Assembly: GCF_910596095.1 (NCBI RefSeq)
Contig: NC_056550.1
Span: forward strand, 17,392,501 to 17,456,500
Direction of reading: 5' to 3'
DNA from: Thunnus maccoyii
Taxonomy: Eukaryota > Chordata > Actinopteri > Scombriformes > Scombridae
Length of the DNA: 64,000 bases
The position numbers were made by a program, and so were the translations under genes. A model generated the notes under the pieces. It was given only the letters and a program-made list of their open reading frames with translations. It was not told the origin of the DNA and ran no database searches. Positions 1-11,945 of the stretch are shown here, in pieces. Every line of letters starts with the position of its first letter. The first letter of the stretch is position 1.

Positions 1-690
1 TAGCTTTTGCCCACAAAGTTATTGTCTGCTGCTTGGAAACAGTGTCTCTAACAACAGGGTAACACAACAATGAACTGCTTTAACAGCAGTTGGATGGGTG
101 AAATGGTTTTTATTGCACTTTTTTTCTCACAAACTTTTTTTGAATTGTTGAAATAGTGAAATGTCTTTAAAATGTCCACACTGGTTGGATTTTCCCACTT
201 TGAAATTCTTAAAATTTGTCGGCGTTTTTTCCTCTCATAAAACAGGTAGAACATGTCACAGGCAGGAATGCAAAACAAAAGACTCGGCTGTCAAGGATTT
301 CTCAACCTTGACTTTACTGTAGACTGTTGCTTGGCAATGCATATAAAGGACACCAGCATGCCTATAAACTCTGACTTTTCCTTAAAATCAGGGAAGGAAA
401 TTGCACATCTGATCATGTCGTAAAACCATGTTGGAGACATGAATGATGAAAGATGAATATTATTAATAGATTAACGAAATTGTACATTTGTTGTGGATTG
501 ATGGTACACTGAAATAGTCCAGATTACTTTGATTAGTAAGACAAAGCTACTTCACACAATCCATTGCATGACTGGTGGATAGGCTGCTTGACTGTGTTGA
601 AGTTGGACATATCTTTCAAAGATTTTCCATCAAATGTCTCTTCACCATCCTCTCTTGGCACTTTATAATCCAGACTTCTATATCATTGTG
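1..690. other. 3' flank and probable 3' UTR of rnf222
   Basis: No coding exon is seen here. The stretch lies just past the rnf222 stop codon. A minus-strand AATAAA (TTTATT on the plus strand at 109-114), about 580 bases past that stop, is the best candidate polyadenylation signal. The 3' UTR assignment is inferred from position only. Confidence 0.4.
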
Positions 691-1317
691 CTATGCCAAC
701 AAAATCCAGGGTAAGGTTGCAGCCACCAGGGCGAGTACAGTAAATGCTGACAGCAAAACAAGCAAGCATCGCGCAGTTGTGCAAACCCTGCGCACTCGCC
801 TGCGCCGGGGTTGAACCACAGTCATCACAACGTCGAACGCATCATTTTCAGCCATGGGTCGCCCTTCAGCGCTTATGATGAAGATCTGAGATGTATTGTG
901 GCTGGGGCTGATCAACCTCTGTCGACGGGCTCGCTCAGAGACCCCCCTAAAGCATCGAGCGATCCAATTAACGCTCCTCGGTAAACTGTCCCTGGAGGCG
1001 CGCCGTGCGCTCTGGAGCTGTCCCAGTGGCAGAGGGAGAGGCACCTCCAGAGTCTGCCCCACATCTGAATCCTTGTCCGCCGTGGGGGTCACCAGCGCTT
1101 CCTTTTGTTTCTTGATGAATGTAAGATGTCGGCAGATAGGGCAAATGATAGTGTCTCTTATGTTCCCATCCCTGTTGACGCTGACCAGCGTTTTGACCAG
1201 GCAGTCGTGGCAGAATACATGTCCGCAGCTCAGAGTCCTTTCAGTGCCCGACAGACATTCATAGCACACCGGACACTCTCGTGCGTCCTCCTGCCTATCT
1301 TCCTTGTAAAATGCCAT
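691..1317 (-). CDS. rnf222: RING finger protein 222 (rnf222), membrane-anchored RING protein
   Basis: Single coding exon of 208 aa. A C3HC4 RING lies at residues 15-62: C15, C18, C31, H33, C36, C39, C59 and C62, with the family-like text CGHVFCHDCLVK. The central part is low-complexity. An SQIFIISAEGRPM stretch matches the SQIFVISRHGMP region of human RNF222, and a C-terminal hydrophobic segment ending LPWILLA matches the LPWVLL tail anchor. Human RNF222 is about 220 aa and, as I recall, adjoins NDEL1, as here. The role is inferred from the family: a probable E3 ubiquitin ligase on an internal membrane, substrate unknown. I chose the start MAFYKED because it sits just before the RING; an in-frame ATG 33 bases upstream (base 1350) would add 11 residues. 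RNF223 and RNF186 are relatives, but the tail fits RNF222 better. Confidence 0.86.
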   Translation of the reverse strand: MAFYKEDRQEDARECPVCYECLSGTERTLSCGHVFCHDCLVKTLVSVNRDGNIRDTIICPICRHLTFIKKQKEALVTPTADKDSDVGQTLEVPLPLPLGQLQSARRASRDSLPRSVNWIARCFRGVSERARRQRLISPSHNTSQIFIISAEGRPMAENDAFDVVMTVVQPRRRRVRRVCTTARCLLVLLSAFTVLALVAATLPWILLA

Positions 1318-1350
1318 AGAAGAAAAAAAAATAGAATGACAGCCAAACAA

Positions 1351-2199
1351 AATTATTTAGAGGTAGACTCCTTGGTAAATGACTTCTTTTTCCCTAAGCG
1401 CATGCCTTTCTTTACTTTTGGCTGTGGGTGGAGGCGAGAACGGCGCCTTGTAAAACAGGGCCTGCCACCTGTGGCTGCAGTGACTTGACTGATTGGGTCC
1501 CCTGAACGCATTATTGGCAGTTCAAGTGGCCTAGCAGGTTCACATGACACGCTCTTCAAATGAGGCACATATTCTTTAAAGACTGTCAAGATTAGCACAC
1601 CTGACTGATTTGTAGGCTAATGTTTTTCAAAGCTGCAGCTTAATGTACTGACGACAAAGTAGCCTAATAATAATTTCAAAAGTGTTATAGGCCTATATTT
1701 ATTAGGTTTTGGTTCAGTGTCTTCTCTAAATTTCTTAAATTTCTTATGTGGCAATTAGCTTCTATTATAATATATTCTGTTGCCAATGTCCATCTCCGAC
1801 TGTAAGCCTATATACTGAAAATTTAGTGAAGAATTTAGTGGTGAAAACATTTAAGAAACCAAATTACACCATATTGGCCAAAAAGGCTATAACAGCAAAA
1901 ACAGATCATAGACAGAACATAAATTAATTAATTAATAAACTATAAGCCTATTGGATACCATCAGCACAAATGTAAAACCATTTAAGGTATGAAATGTTTT
2001 TTTCTTGATGTTCCCATGTCCATGTGTGGTGGTTTATTGTCTGGTAGCCACATGCCACCTTGTGGTCACTGCAGTGAAAACTATGCAATCTACAGCCAAA
2101 GGAAGGTGCGGCTGATTGCAATGGATCTGATCTTATTGTAGCCCCGCCCAGTTCTGATGATAATGCGAATGACGTCAGCACGCACGTACATGTCGGGAT
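1351..2199. promoter_or_regulatory. Divergent intergenic promoter region, rnf222 / ndel1
   Basis: About 0.85 kb separates the rnf222 start from the probable ndel1 transcription start. The ndel1 side becomes GC-rich after 2120 and carries a GC box (CCCGCCC near 2143) and a palindromic CRE (TGACGTCA, 2170-2177). A CTCF-like motif lies at 2052-2065 on the minus strand. No coding exon is seen. Any 5' UTR of rnf222 must lie in the first few hundred bases, but I cannot place it. Confidence 0.5.
2170..2177. promoter_or_regulatory. Palindromic CRE (TGACGTCA) in the ndel1 promoter
   Basis: A full 8-base cAMP response element in the GC-rich patch about 200 bases upstream of the ndel1 exon 1 donor. CREB/ATF binding is established for this sequence; its use here is inferred from position. 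Confidence 0.5.
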
Positions 2200-2374
2200 T
2201 TACGTCGGTTCCGGGAGACGCGTTGGCAATTTCCTAAACACAGCTCGTACACTAGTATCCTCCGAGGCCAGGGAGAGAGGTGTATGTGTGTGTGTGTCTG
2301 TGTTAGATGTGACGCCGGCTGGAAGGCGACCTGCTGATTCAGAAAACAGTTGGAAACCGGTTTCAGATGAGCAG
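2200..2374 (+). other. ndel1: ndel1 non-coding exon 1 (5' UTR), approximate start
   Basis: A GC-rich stretch ends in a good donor (GAGCAG then gtattg) at 2374. It is the only convincing donor upstream of the coding exon at 5119. The 5' end is a guess from the promoter-like composition; only the 3' edge is supported by sequence. Intron 1 (2375-5118, 2.7 kb) shows no coding content. Confidence 0.5.
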
Positions 2375-5129
2375 GTATTGAACCTTACATTGAAAATGTT
2401 TCGTCATGATGTGTTTAATGTTTGACCTGTTCGTGTAATGAGCCGTCGTGCTCTGCCGCGGCTGCTGTGTGATGACAGCTCGACCTCGGTTTAAATGTCG
2501 AGAGCTTTCCTCTTTGATTTTTTTGGCTCCCATGCTACATTGACTATACAGTTCACGTTTTTAGTCTTTGTATGTGGCACTCTCTATTATCTTTAAACAG
2601 CTACTGTTACAGCTACTGTTTGGCATTAACCTCTACATATTGACAGCAGCGTTTAAATTAAGCTAACGTTAGCTACCTAAATAACACCCTGTCACTGTTC
2701 AGTTAAATCTGGCCTGACAAATGTTGAGAAATGAAATTTTCAGGGCTGCTTCAGTTTTTTATATCTTTTAAAATGTGTGCGTTATCTATAAATTACATAT
2801 TTTTTGTAATTTTGAATGCTTTAAAGGCTGCTAGTGTTGATTTTTGTTGTTCACTTTCATAACTTTCACAAACAGTATTATTATACTGAATCTCCTCTGT
2901 AATATAAGAGACCAAGATATGGGCCCAGGTTAAGGGAGCATTACCACCACACCCTGTAAAGATGCAGGTCCGATTATTATTAATATTGGAGCAAATCAAT
3001 AAGGCTGCCAAGAGGCTACCTCACCCCTCTGTCAGGCCCCAGTATAAAAAAATGTGACTACATCAGTGTCCGCACTTGAACTCTTAGTAAGCACCTCGTC
3101 ATCTGCAGCAAAAGAGGATGTAGAGACAATAATGTGGAAGAGGAAACTCTCTCTTCACTATCTTTGCCTGGCTGTAATTTCCAGATGGCCCCACAGTTAG
3201 TGAAGTGTCACCATCACCATGTCGGCCCACTATGGCTCCTGCCTGTCCTGGTATTGTTACAACAGACAAATAGTTCCAGGGGTCAAGCTGACACCACTCC
3301 AAAGGATGCTGAAATGAGAGATAACAGGAGTTGTCATTTGTTCTTGCAGAGTCTCAGCACTTGACCCGTTACATGATATAGCGTAACCCTTCTCTCCATC
3401 TCATTTTAAGTCATGTATTATGTTACAAGTACAGTGCCAGTCTGTCCTCATCTGTCCTGAATATTTAAAATATCTTTGGTAGAAATATCAGGACAGCATG
3501 AACATCTATTAACCCATTTGATTTACGTGTCTTGTCAGTGGGCTGATAAACAGCTGTGTCTTTTTTTGTGAGCGGTGTTTCTCCTGTTTTGGTGAATCAC
3601 CATAGAAACAAAACCCTCTTGTTTCCTGTTGCTCATGCCTTTTGGTGACCTACAGGGGATCAATAGAGAGCATCAGATCTCATTCAGGCCATTCAGCATC
3701 ACAGCATATCAAGATCTGCTATGTTTGCTAGATTACCTGGAAATTAAGGTCTCTGTATATAATCAGAGGAAATATTTTGAGGTTTTTCTCTGAGAAGAAT
3801 CAATGTCAATATGTTACATCAATAGGAGCTAGGGATCATTTCCCTTTCTCCACCCTTACAGTATTTTGGTCTCCAGTTTCCCTCGTGATTTCCTAAACAG
3901 TGGACAGACACGTGAGGGGCCTGTAGCGAGTAAATTCTTGATGACGCCATGTCTGAGGAATGTTTCAAGGGAAGAGCAGGCAATCCTGCCTCTGGCTCCA
4001 TATCCCTCTGAGTCTGAACCGTCTTCTTCTTGGCTAGACAAATAACATCGTCGCTGAGGCCCACATTGAGCTGGTGAAATCAAAATATAATAATAGTGGC
4101 TTCAGTAACATATGCTGCTTTACTTCCTTATTTATGTAACCACATATTTACACGGACAGTTTAACAATAATCAAACTAAAGACTTAGATGTATGACCATA
4201 ACTGCCTAAAACTGAGTGTAGTTTGTTTGACCCTTAGTCCAGCTATTGCTTCCTGTGCTACCTTCACTGGCTGTCCGACCTGTCTGCAGGAAATCCTTAA
4301 AAGCTCTGGGCACATTATGAATATTCCTGGAGCTACAGCAATGGGAGTGCTGTGGGCTGCAGCTGTATTTCCTCCCACACATAGAACACACACAGCGGCT
4401 TTTTGCAGATGTGTGTAATTATTTCTTAAAATCTGGCTAGTAGGTCCACATTGATCAGAGCGAGGCAGAGTGTAATAGCTCACCAGAAAAGAGGAACAAC
4501 CGCCTAGTAAAGTGTTTATACTGCAAATAAGGCGGAAGATGGAACAACTTTTAACTCGGCTGTTTTATCAAAACTTCAGAACAAGGCTGGAACAGACAGC
4601 TTTGATCTGTCTTTCATTAGCCGTACTTAATGAACATGGGGTGCTGATAATGAATAAGTTATGTTGATGTCACATGAGTTGAGCTGTAAGGGGGTTAGAA
4701 ACTGAATGAGGAGGAGGAGGCCCACTTTTACAGGCCACTAGGCACATATCATTGAGGCTGTTGAGTCATAGAAAGAACTCAATCAGTTTATCAAGCTTCA
4801 GCTTCTGAAGCGGAGGGCGATTTTCCCCATCAGAGGCTATGGCTGCAGTCACTGATTCACAAGTAACTAAATATGACATGACCTCAGAGCTGCAGGCCAA
4901 CATGACCGGGTCGATCTCACTTTTTAATCTTGATTTGTCTGGTGGTTCAGATTTGTGATAAGAAGGGAATGCACTACGCCTGATTCTACATGCCAAAAGA
5001 TAGAAATACTGAAAGTGTTGCACCATGTATGAGTCACCTACAAGTTTATCATGGTTTCTTTTTTTACTTTACTTTGGCCTACTTTAAACCTCATTCAATG
5101 TGTTTCCTTCATTTTCAGTGTGCCCTGAA

Positions 5130-8100
5130 ATGGACACAGAGATGATTCCCAAATTTTCGTCAAAGGATGAAGAAGTTGACTACTGGAAGTCCCAAGCCCT
5201 GAAATATAAGAAAAGGTAGGATTCAATTATCATATCACAAGATAACATGTCTGAATTTATTTGCTGTGGCAGCTGACCTGTATGACATAACCTGTTTACT
5301 CATGTTTAACATATTAACATCAGTTAATGACACACTAGATATTCTGCTTCATACTCAGCTTTTTGTACATGGAGAATATAACTGTTTGCTTACTAAGCTT
5401 GTTCTTATACATTGGGTTATGTAACAATGTGTCATAGTGTATTTTATGATCTTGCAAAAACCTTGAACCAAATACCAGATTGCAGCAGTATCCATAGATT
5501 CCCCCATTAGATAAACACACTGAAAAAACACTCAAAACTCTGAACTCGGAAAACTTTGTTTAAAAAGTTGTAGACGCTCACTCTTACGTAATAGGCAAAC
5601 GCTGAGTTGCTGAATTTGTGGTTTTGTCTGTAGTTATGAAAGAGGTGGTTACACAATTATTTTCACATTAAATTCAACCAAATCTTTGTGACATATTTGC
5701 GGATACTTCTCTGTTCAAAGTTTCAACACGGAAGGCTTCCCTCTCCTGTGTTTAGCCATATAAGGCAAATGACCAGACAAGCTTTTTGAAATCTGTACCC
5801 ACAAACAGCTGTGGCTTACTCGGGGAGGAAATGACTACATCTTTGACTTCTTTAAGGGAAACCACAACTGATGTCGGGATAGGCAGTGGTTGTTCTTGTG
5901 AGGGTCCTGTAAATCTTCGTTGAGCTAGGGTCCTCTGTATTTTCTATTTCTGGTGTTGGGGCCCCGGCTCCTCTCTCAGAGGAAGAGTAAAACTTCACAC
6001 AGAGGGTTAAAATCCCGGTGGTTTTCCAAGAAATTCCTGCTGTGGGTACACAAGTGGAAAAAACATCAACCCATGGAAAAATAGAGCCCAGTACATGGTA
6101 AGCCGTGGCTTGCCTCACACATGTTTTGGTGTGTACGTTTTCTCAGGATCACTGATACAGTGAACCATTCACAGTCACAGCATGCTGGATTTTATTAGTT
6201 ATCTATTGAAAGTTATCTCTTTAAAGAGATATTTTTAAACTTACCTTTTTTATGTTTTTTCATGATTAGATTACGTGAACATCATACAGTTTATGATCAT
6301 CACTAAAAGACTGAATAATGTGAAATGCTCTTTTGTTTTCACACATTTAAAGCTAATTTTCACACATTAAGTGTTATTTCATGCTTTTCTACTCCCTGAA
6401 TAGATAACTGATGGTAATTTTAAACCATGAAAAGCTGTAATGGTGAGGGAGGACTGTTAAACAGGGGAGTTATAGGGTCCAGCGTGCTGATGAGGCAGGC
6501 CTTGCAGCGTTGGTATGTGTGGAACGACTCGGCACAACAACTGATTCATGGATTCCAGTGCTGTGTAGAGCCACTGTGAGGCCATTATCCCAGCACAAGT
6601 CAGCTGATCACACAACGGTGTTAACCACAGTGTCATCATGTGTGTGCACCCTTGACCTGTGGAAAACGAGGGTCTGTTGAGATTACTTAAATTGAGAGAT
6701 TACTACCATAGATGTCCGTTTTCCCTCCTATTCTACATTAACATGATTACTCAGATCCACATACACATGTCAGAACTCGGTACCAGTTTTTACATGCTTC
6801 CTGTTTTTGAGCCCATATCCTCATCCTGTTTCTGTGCTTTCTCATTTTTCTCTCTTCACCCCTGACCTTCAACCTCTTCCACAGCTGAGGACACATGACA
6901 GCAGGCCTGTTTTTCTGAGCTACTTCTGAACCACCTACTGTCACAGTTCAGCTGTCTGTTTAGAGCTGTATATTTAGAATGCTTAACTCGACAATGCTGA
7001 GCCTCACACTGTTTCCTGTTTGGCAGAGGCTGGATTGAAGGTTAAAAATCTACAAATATCTGACTGGCTTTTCATGCAGGTTTATTTCTGACCATGGGGG
7101 ATAAAGCTACTAGAACATGCCAGAGCCTGGCTCATCTTACAGGACAAAAGCCAGGCAGTTTTCTAGAGCTCTGGCCCGGGGTCATTCAGCCAGTCAGCTC
7201 CACAGAGCTGAATGGTGGACAGTGAACAGGGTAGCCGGTAATTGACAATGATTGTTTCTGTCTCTCCCCACTGTGTGTGTGTTTGTACCATCCAGCTGCC
7301 ATGACGCCCAGGAGGAGCTGCAGGAGTTCCAGGAAGGGAGCCGAGAGCTGGAAGCTGAGTTGGAGGCACAGCTCGGCCAGGCTGAACACCGCCTACGAGA
7401 CCTGCAAAGCGAGAATGAGAGGCTGAAGAACGAGATGTCCAACCTCAAGGTAACTAGGCCTGGTGACTTGCCATGTAGGTTTGGGTTGCTTGGTCTGAGG
7501 GTTATACCACTAATTGTGATTACTTAAGACCTTATCTGATCCTGAGGACAAAGTCCAATGTCTCATATGTATGTTAGGTGTTGCTCGTAGGTAATCCTCC
7601 AGCACTCCTTAATTGGATGTCAGGATAAAGAGGAAGAAAATAGAAAACTGGGAGGACAAGTCTGGTTCTTAATCACAGCAAGCATGAACAGTAGTCTGAT
7701 TTTTTTCAGTGCACTTCTTTGATGATCGTGTCCTATTAAGTAAACATTCAGGATTTTACTGTAGCCACTGTGTACAAGACAGAAAAGTACTGTTATTTTT
7801 CACATGGCCCAACATGCAAGTATGCTTGTTGTAGCTAATGTGTAAATGATCAAAAGGGATCATGAATGGTGCTTTCCTGTCTTTATGCCTTAGGGGCCAC
7901 TAACTGTATCTGAAGTACCTTGTGGCAAATGGACCTCAGGGCCTCCCCCAGGGAACAAAGAGGCCCTTGTAAAAGGCCCTTTGAAAATGAAATAATTTGG
8001 AAGGACATCTTGGCTAGCTGTCTTATGATTCTTCCGGTTTCTCCTGCTGTTGTAAATAACAGTTTTATTGTACATAAAATGGCAAATGGTACTTTCACAC

Positions 8101-9847
8101 TGCATGCCTCACCAAAATAAAATTAAAACAGTTTTTTTTTTTTCCTAGAACAAAAGGTCTCTTTGATGTCCTTGTTTCTTTTCATTCATTCCTTTCTCCT
8201 CTTCACTCTATCCATCACTTATCAGGAGAAGCTGGAGCAACAGTATGCCCAGAGTTACAAACAGATATCTATGCTTGAGGATGACCTGGGCCAGACGCGC
8301 AGCATCAAGGAGCAGCTCCACAAATACGTCCGGGAGCTCGAGCAGGCCAACGATGACCTGGAGAGAGCCAAAAGGTCAGACTGATATTTTGGTCGATATA
8401 CCCAAAATATACAGTACAATCAAAAGCACAACAACTTTCATTCTACCATTTTTAAATGAGACTAGAGCTCACAGTAGATGTTTGCATTCCTTTGATTTAT
8501 AAGGCATATCTGCGCTCAAGGATAAGATGAGTAACTGTTATTGTCAAGATAAAATTTTACCTCAAGCATTTGCGATTGATTTTTTTTGGTGATAGTAATC
8601 AACATAAAATATATTAACAGTTGTTTTCCTCTACCTCTGTGTGCAGGGCAACAATAGTGTCTCTTGAGGACTTCGAGGGCCGTTTGAACCAGGCCATTGA
8701 GAGAAATGCCTTCCTGGAGAGCGAGCTAGATGAAAAGGAATCTCTTCTTGTATCTGTGCAGCGGCTGAAAGATGAAGCACGAGGTATGACAGAAACAAAG
8801 CACAGAATAACTACAAAAAAAATGCTGTTTTTCAGGAAGTATTTCATCAGTGTAAGCGTTGGTGGATGAGTATGTCATGAGTTTGACTCTGTCCTCTGCA
8901 GACCTCAGACAAGAGCTGGCAGTACGGGAGAGAACTACAGACAGGATGTCAGCACCCAGTTCACCCACCTTAGACATTGATAAGATGGATTCAGCAGTGC
9001 AGGCATCTTTATCTCTCCCAGCCACACCTGTAGGGAAGAGCATAGAGCACCCGTTCATCAGCCCAAAAGGTCAGGATTAATGTCACTCTTATTTGCACAC
9101 TAGAGATGGGAAATCCACTTATATGTGAACTAACACTGGCTTGTGTCCTCCAGCATTAACCAACGGCTGTGGCAACTCATCCCTCACTCCTTCTGCTAGA
9201 ATCTCAGCTCTCAACATTGTTGGTGATCTTCTCAGAAAAGTCGGGGTAGGTATTATTCCTTTTAACCAAATACATTTACTCCTTTCTTACCTTTTGTGTA
9301 TTTAAAACTCAACAACAGTGCCTCAAAATGCTGAGTAGGTTGCAGAACACTGAGGAACAATGTGTCCTGATTCCACAGGACAAACAGAAAAATGTTTATG
9401 ATGAGGCTAAATACAGATTGTATTTCCTGCTTTGTCACTAGGCTTTGGAGTCCAAACTCGCCGCCTGTAGGAACTTTGCCAAAGACCAAGCAGCAAGAAA
9501 AAACTACACCACTGACAATGGCACACTCATCAACAGCAACGCCACCAAGTTCTCTCACACTCTGCATACCACGTACTTTGACAAAACGTGAGTCTAGGCA
9601 TATAGTTTTGTTCTTCCCTTGCCACGTTTTCCTCTTACTCTGTATAACAAACAGATGTGCATAAAATGGGACGCCACAGCCAAATGTGCAGAAAATAATC
9701 AGTGTATTATACCTGGTGTTACCGTGTTTTCTAATATTGTGCATGTGGAACTGCAGGACTGTTAATGGATTGGACCCCAGCTCCTTGACCTCCATGGCAT
9801 CATCCAGAGCCGTGTCTCCACCAGGCATGCTGCCTCTGAGTGTGTGA
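5130..9847 (+). CDS. ndel1: Nuclear distribution protein nudE-like 1 (ndel1), spliced, 340 aa
   Basis: Coding exons: 5130-5215 (exon starts at 5119), 7296-7449, 8226-8374, 8647-8783, 8902-9069, 9154-9245, 9442-9587, 9757-9847. Phases close exactly to 340 codons (human about 345). The N-terminal two thirds is a coiled coil (for example [14 protein letters not shown] and [18 protein letters not shown]) that in the family binds LIS1; the rest binds dynein. Proline-directed sites known in NDEL1 remain: SAPSSP at 192-197, LPATPVGK at 214-221, ISPK at 228-231 and SLTPSAR at 241-247. C271 in [10 protein letters not shown] matches the palmitoylated cysteine. The C-terminus MLPLSV is diagnostic of NDEL1 rather than NDE1. 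Family role: regulates cytoplasmic dynein with LIS1 in nuclear migration, centrosome positioning and mitosis. The start ATG has a good context (GAAATGG). I cannot say whether this is the a or b teleost copy. Confidence 0.97.
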
Positions 9848-9935
9848 GGCGCCCCCACGTCATACACACCTCTACTAAAACAACTATCCACCCAACACAA
9901 AGTGGGAACACAGAGGACACTTGAAAGACCATTAC

Positions 9936-9981
<46 letters not shown>

Positions 9982-11540
9982 TGTGAAAGAGAGAGAGAGA
10001 GAGTGAGAGGACGTTTGAAAGGAACATATGCGTGTGTTTGCCTGGGAGTGTGCATTTTTGAACTTGATGTGTGCAAGAGAGGCTCGACTATACGATTATT
10101 ATGCCTCCAGATTGCAGCTCTAAATGCATTTGTGAGTAGGTGCACAGTCATCTGTGCATATGCTCCTACCACATACTTGCATGTGCCTAAAGCTGTGCTG
10201 TATCGTGCTTGTATGAGTGTCATCGCAAACGTGTTGCTCTTCTAGAAGTCGACTTTTGAAGTGGCAAAGTTATACAAGTCCCACTGTTCATCTGAGAGCT
10301 ACTATCCCTGACAAAAGGTCTTTAACAGACCTCAGCTTCCTCTGAACCTTCTTTTTCTTCTGTACTTTCACTTTAATTGCACAGTTTAACTAATTTCAAT
10401 TCAGAATGTATTACATTTAAAAAGGGATATGTTCATATTAACTAATTTATCTCACAGTATGCTTTAAAATGCAACATTTCCTGTTTGCTATTTTTTCGCA
10501 TGTGTGCATACGTAATGTGGGGTTGGAGAGGTATGGCTGGACCCCATATTTACAAGAATGACTGAAGTGAATGTTGATCGTTCAAAGCCATGTAGCCATA
10601 GCGCAGCCGTTCCTCTTGTTACTGGCTACTAGCTGTAATTCATTTGGAAGTAGTCTCCATGTTAAAGCTTGGATATATCAGCTGGTTCTGTCCTCTGGGG
10701 TTAAACCTGCACTTAAACAAATAGCTCCTCACAGGTGTCGAGTGTTTGGATATCCATGGACTTTTCGAGGGAACAGTTTTGCCTTTTTTAAATGTTAAAT
10801 GTTGTTTTTTTTTTTTAAAGTCTTGTGACAGGCTCATTTACCTCATTCTGATATGTTGGCATTTATTCACAGTTGATTCATAATATGAGAGAGAGAGTGA
10901 ATCTGGGTCTACAAAACTCTAACCAACACAAAAGGATGAACACAGGAGAACAAAACAGTAAAAGCTGAAATAAGGATCCATTTTGAGACTGTCTGTAACT
11001 GGTAACTTTGGCTGGTGTATGTAAATTTATGGTCTGCTGAGGCCTTTGTGTCAAGCAGCACATTTTGCTAATTATTGTTATTGTGTGACTCTTGGATTTT
11101 TAGCTGGTTTGGTATTGGCTCTGCATCCATTTTACATCCCAAAATTGTGTCTGAATCCATTTTGCCCACGTATCGCTCCCTGTCACAGATCTTTGCTCAT
11201 TCTTCAGTGTCTCTTATTTGACATACAGGAGCATAATTTGATGCATTTAGTATTCATTGTTATTTAATTATATAAGATGTTATTTTGGGCACTATGAGAG
11301 CCTGTTACTAAAATGTGTTCGACAGTCAGTGTACATAACTTGTAAGGATGGTAATTTTGCTTACCACATTTGTACATATTGACATTTGGCATTATAAGGT
11401 CCTATTTATTTCAGAATCCGTATGGCATGTGTTCAAATAATGAGTTTTGCTATCATACAGTGGTTAAAGCCATTGTATTATGATACCAAATTGTTTGTCA
11501 AAATTGTTTAAGTAAATAAAGATTGAGATGACAAATATGC
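9848..11540 (+). other. ndel1: ndel1 3' UTR
   Basis: Runs from the stop codon to a canonical AATAAA at 11515-11520, with a likely cleavage site within about 20 bases. It begins with a TG repeat (9938-9978) followed by a GA repeat (9989-10003), within 100 bases of the stop. At about 1.7 kb it is a usual length for NDEL1. No other gene is seen in it. Confidence 0.75.
9938..10003. repeat. Compound microsatellite (TG)n-(GA)n in the ndel1 3' UTR
   Basis: About 20 TG units, then a short spacer, then about 7 GA units. In the transcript this is a UG repeat followed by a GA repeat. Confidence 0.95.
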
Positions 11541-11945
11541 TGTGTAGTCTCTTACATGAACTGCTGATCATATAGTTTGACTTTTTTTTTTCTTTCAGTC
11601 AAATCTCATGGCCGTCATCGGTGGATGGAGTTTACTCCATGTCAATGACTAAACTAGAAAATTTTTAAGAAGTGGAATTTTTTGTCAAACTATTATTTCT
11701 AAGGTCAATAATGACTCTTCAAACCCAAAGATGATAGAGGGTCACTTTATTTTTATGTAAACATTTACACAAAGTTATAAGGAGTGAAGTATTTGTTTTG
11801 TCATACATCTGAAGTAAAAGAAAAGTGCAGACGTTTCAGCAGCCGATCAGTTATATTGTCCCATTTCAGCTCTTGGTAAAGAAAGCTTTTCTTTCCACTG
11901 CTCGGTTTCTGGCTTTCCTAGTACAGTAGGTGCATTTAAAATCCA
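11541..11945 (-). other. ndel1/acsf2 convergent boundary and acsf2 3' UTR
   Basis: The two genes end tail-to-tail. A minus-strand AATAAA (TTTATT at 11746-11751) lies about 195 bases past the acsf2 stop and is the likely polyadenylation signal. That leaves only about 200 bases between the two cleavage sites. Nothing else is seen. Confidence 0.55.

Noticed and set aside
5130-9847. Assignment to nde1 rather than ndel1
   Set aside because: The C-terminus MLPLSV, the LPATPVGK site and the rnf222 neighbour all fit NDEL1.
9262-9900. Minus-strand open frame of 212 aa
   Set aside because: It is antisense to ndel1 exons 8 and 9, which are clearly coding on the plus strand, and has no family resemblance.
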